Source: Adiantum capillus-veneris (taxonomy: Eukaryota > Streptophyta > Polypodiopsida > Polypodiales > Pteridaceae). Taken from it: DNA of 60,000 nt. A model generated the notes under the pieces. It saw only the letters and a list, made by a program, of their open reading frames with translations. It was not told the origin of the DNA and ran no database searches. Positions within the stretch are counted from its first letter, which is position 1. Each line of letters starts with the position of its first letter. Made by a program: the position numbers and the translations under genes. Where the stretch lies: positions 143,146,711-143,206,710 of the forward strand of contig CM043966.1 of the NCBI GenBank assembly GCA_014529385.2. Reading direction: 5' to 3'. Of this stretch, positions 57,440-60,000 are shown piece after piece.

Positions 57440-58590
57440 AGCTTGCAAGTTTACACTGATAGGTTAGGACCTAATGACCTATGGGCGAGGCGGGGTGCTA
57501 AGAAGAGTTCTCTATAAAGAAGAAATTAGCTTGGTGTTGGAGCAATGTCATGAGGAAAGTGGACACCAAGGAAAAGAACAAGTACTGTTTCGAGCATTGA
57601 GAGCGGGTTTTTGGTGGCCTTCAATAGTGAAGGTTATACACTATTGGTGCAAAACTTGCCACCACGAATGCCAGACTATGGGAGAGAGGCGTTTGGTAGC
57701 TGAGTCAGGGGGAGCCATTGTCGCACAAAACTCGACAAGTGGGGTTAGGATGCCATCGGTCCACTTCCTAAGTTTATGAGTGATAAGAAGTATGTTGTGG
57801 TAGCTATCGACTACCTCACCAGGTGGGTTAAGGACAAAGCTGTGAAAGAGGTAAATGTACAAGTTGTAGCCCCCAGTTTGTCTTTGTCAACATTTGTTAC
57901 CATTTTGGAGTGCCATGGGTGTTCATTTCTGATAGAGGCCAAGGATTTAGAAGCAAGCTTATGTTCGCATTGGTGGAGAAGCTAAAGATTCAACATCATT
58001 TTCCTCCCCTTATCATCCCCCATGCAATGGTCTTGTGAAGAGTGCCAATATGCAGATCATTAAGATGAGGACAAAGTATGTATACAAGAAAAAAACAGAG
58101 TGGGAGGTCAATCTGGAGAAGTGTATGTGGGCGTACAAGACTTCCTACAAAGTGGAAACTACCTTTACTCCATTTGAGTTGGTATATGGTAAAGAGGCAG
58201 TGCATGCTTAGCTAGGAGTGTTGAAGGGTATGTGACACGTCAATGCCACTCCACAAGAGGTCTTACAGGATCAGTTTGTTAGTCTTGAAGCTTTGTAGAT
58301 GGATAGGGAAGCATCAATGAACTACTATGTGAAGCAAGGGGAGAAGCGAGTGGCCAAAGTCAATAAGAGTCTGCCTGATAAAGAAGATAGAAGAAGGAGA
58401 CCTGGTGATGAAGTACAAGAGCTCCTAGACTTCACCTTTTAAAAAAAGTTCAAGAAGAAGTGGGCAGGTCCGTATAAATTGCAGAAGGCCTTCTCGAATG
58501 GGATCTATTAGTTGGTCAGGGCTAATGGTAAGCTTCTTAGGCACATGGTAAATGGTGTTTGGCTCAAGCTGTACTTTGATAGAGGAGTGG
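57440..58590 (+). pseudogene. gypsy integrase (element E)
   Basis: Zinc domain HEESGHQGKEQVLFRALRAGFWWPS..WCKTCHHECQ (57474-57690, His-His-Cys-Cys). The core starts DAIGPLPKFMSDKKYVVVAIDYLTRWV (57748-57829) with the first Asp; later core motifs are in shifted frames. The C-terminal part KKFKKKWAGPYKLQKAFSNGIY..VNGVWLKLYFDRG lies at about 58440-58580, with in-frame stops near 58210, 58296 and 58510. Confidence 0.83.
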
Positions 58591-58783
58591 TGTCTAATGT
58601 GCATCAGATTGTGGCCAACCGGAGTGGGAAACCAACCTAAAAGTCTACAGTGTGCAAAAGAATTGAAACTTTGTACATAGCTTGTACATATAGTTGTGGT
58701 TATGTGAGCTCTTTTTGTTGTTTGTTCGGTGTAACAGCTTTCAAAGTTCTATAAATGTTTTTTTGGTTGAACATGAATGTTCA

Positions 58784-58802
58784 ACGAGGGGGTGGGAAAT
58801 CA
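58784..58802 (+). other. polypurine tract of gypsy E
   Basis: CGAGGGGGTGGGAAATCA directly precedes the 3' LTR start TGGTACATG. Confidence 0.85.
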
Positions 58803-60000
58803 TGGTACATGCAAAGTTGGTCGAAGCTGGAAGTGGTGCTAAGTAGTGCTATGGGTGCATACATGTGTTGGGCAAAGGTTTAAGCAGGTATGGAGGACTT
58901 GGGCAAGCAAAGGATAGCGGAAATGTATGGTATATGCAACTTTTTAGGTCAGAGAGGCTCCAAAATGGGCCACTTGAGATGGCACGTCCAAGTATTCAAA
59001 GTGCACCAGTAGTGCTCCAAAATTTAGTGCTTGAGATGCTATAGAAGCCCGTCCAGACGGCTCATCAAACAGAGCCACGGTGTGAAAGATAGAGCTCTCC
59101 AAAGTTGGAAGGTCTTGCAGATCCTCGACGGACAAGGCAGGTATAGGTAGGTAGTCAAAGCTGGTTCGAGTGTATGGGACTGCAAAGCTCAAGTTGTGGA
59201 GCATGCCGGTCTTCTCGGAGCTCCAAAATGAAAGCTATGGCTAGTGGAAAGTTTGTCGAGGGTCCAGTTGTGCCCACCCGATTGCTTTAGAAGGCATGCC
59301 ATCTGGTATTTTTTGAGCTTTGTTAGGATTTGAGAAAGTAGTAGACACCACATGAAGTCAAGAGGTGTCGACAGCTCATTAGTCGGAGTCCCCGTGATCG
59401 AGTTATGCCAGTTGAAATTTTGATGGCAGTTGTCGGCAGAGCGGTCTCATATGATTTTTGCTCAGTTTCGTGGCCTCAATTGGTGGGCTTGGAAATCTCG
59501 GATGGTGACAAGGATCGACAAGTTAAAAGGTGGGGAGAAGATATTTCAATTGATTTTTTTGGTCTGGTCATCAGGTCGATGGGCATCACGTTGCAGGTGG
59601 TAGAGATTGGGGGAGGAAAAAAATGATGTTCTTCAAGGAGGCTTGAAACTCAAAGGAGGGGGTGTCACCACGGCCTACCACGTGGTAATAGGAGTGAACC
59701 CACATGCGAGCGCAAGGGCCTCGGGGTCACGGTATAAGGGCGAAAGCGTGCACACTCTAGGGGTTTCACAAAGCATGGGAGCTTGGAGCTTTGAGCTCGT
59801 GGCCATGGCGTTTGGCGCTGAGGCGCTATGTGGTGGCGGGTTATGTGGGAGACGACGGCGCCGGGGGCACGCAATGACGGTTTTTTCCAATAGCGATTGT
59901 GGTGGGCACCCTACGGGTGGCTCGTGCATGTTGATGATGTGCAGTAGCACCCGAAAGGGGTAGTTTTACACATGCCATTGGCCGCCATGTTTTTTGAAGA
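58803..60000 (+). repeat. 3' LTR of gypsy E, cut by the window end
   Basis: Direct repeat of the sequence from 37845. The last several hundred bases expected from the 5' copy lie outside the window. Compared with the 5' LTR it has about 90 extra bases near 59350-59450 and scattered substitutions. Confidence 0.88.

Larger units (their letters stand above)
37845..60000 (+). mobile_element. Ty3/gypsy element E, host of two nested insertions
   Basis: Plus-strand gypsy element whose 3' LTR runs off the window. Order: 5' LTR, primer site, gag, [copia C], gag zinc knuckle, protease, an inverted RT block, RNase H, start of a second RNase H, [gypsy F], rest of the second RNase H, integrase, polypurine tract, 3' LTR. 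Without the two insertions about 8.2 kb of it lies in the window. The two RNase H regions fit the Tat lineage. Both the gag and the second RNase H frames continue sensibly across the insertions. Stops and shifts throughout show it is dead. Confidence 0.88.

Overview
This window looks like intergenic DNA from a land-plant nuclear genome, and almost all of it is retrotransposon. I see no convincing host gene, rRNA, tRNA or CRISPR array. The plant assignment is inference. It rests on Ty1/copia elements primed by initiator-Met tRNA (TGGTATCAGAGC), Ty3/gypsy elements (one apparently with a second, Tat-like RNase H), long GA/CT microsatellites and nested LTR insertions. A fern, lycophyte or gymnosperm would fit, but the species cannot be read from the sequence.

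Layout, left to right. 0.9-2.4 kb: minus-strand remnant of a basic protein with repeated W-x-P motifs. 2,516-6,856: copia element A (+), decayed, with target duplication CACAT. About 6.9-9.3 kb: 5'-truncated copia G (-). 11,504-16,599: copia element B (-), same family as A, with apparently identical 227-bp LTRs, target duplication AGAGT and one 1,428-codon gag-pol frame broken only by two amber codons. About 17.87-21.2 kb: gypsy D (+), which kept gag and protease but lost most of pol. About 21.2-27.3 kb: element H (+), with a gypsy-type primer site, a 2.4-kb leader carrying five copies of an 18-bp palindrome, unfamiliar gag-like ORFs, a retropepsin remnant and no reverse transcriptase. 27.5-29.99 kb: copia gag fragment I (-) with its primer site and an LTR holding a 173-bp GA tract. 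31.9-33.9 kb: putative solo LTR. 34.3-34.9 kb: a foldback cluster and a short poly(A) retroposon. 37,845 to the window end: gypsy element E (+), which hosts two nested elements, copia C (40,121-45,306, -) and gypsy F (48,176-56,944, -). F carries a 208-bp hAT-like MITE.

Relative ages follow from nesting and LTR divergence. E is oldest, then F (roughly 8% between LTRs over the part compared by eye), A (about 7%) and C (about 3%), with B youngest (no difference seen). Elements A, C, D, E, F, G, H and I all carry frameshifts, stops or deletions. Several losses of key residues are C:G to T:A transitions, as expected of methylated, silenced DNA. The best candidates for something not previously described are the palindrome array in the leader of H, the RT-less H element itself, the inverted reverse-transcriptase block inside E, and the five-arm foldback cluster at 34.3 kb.
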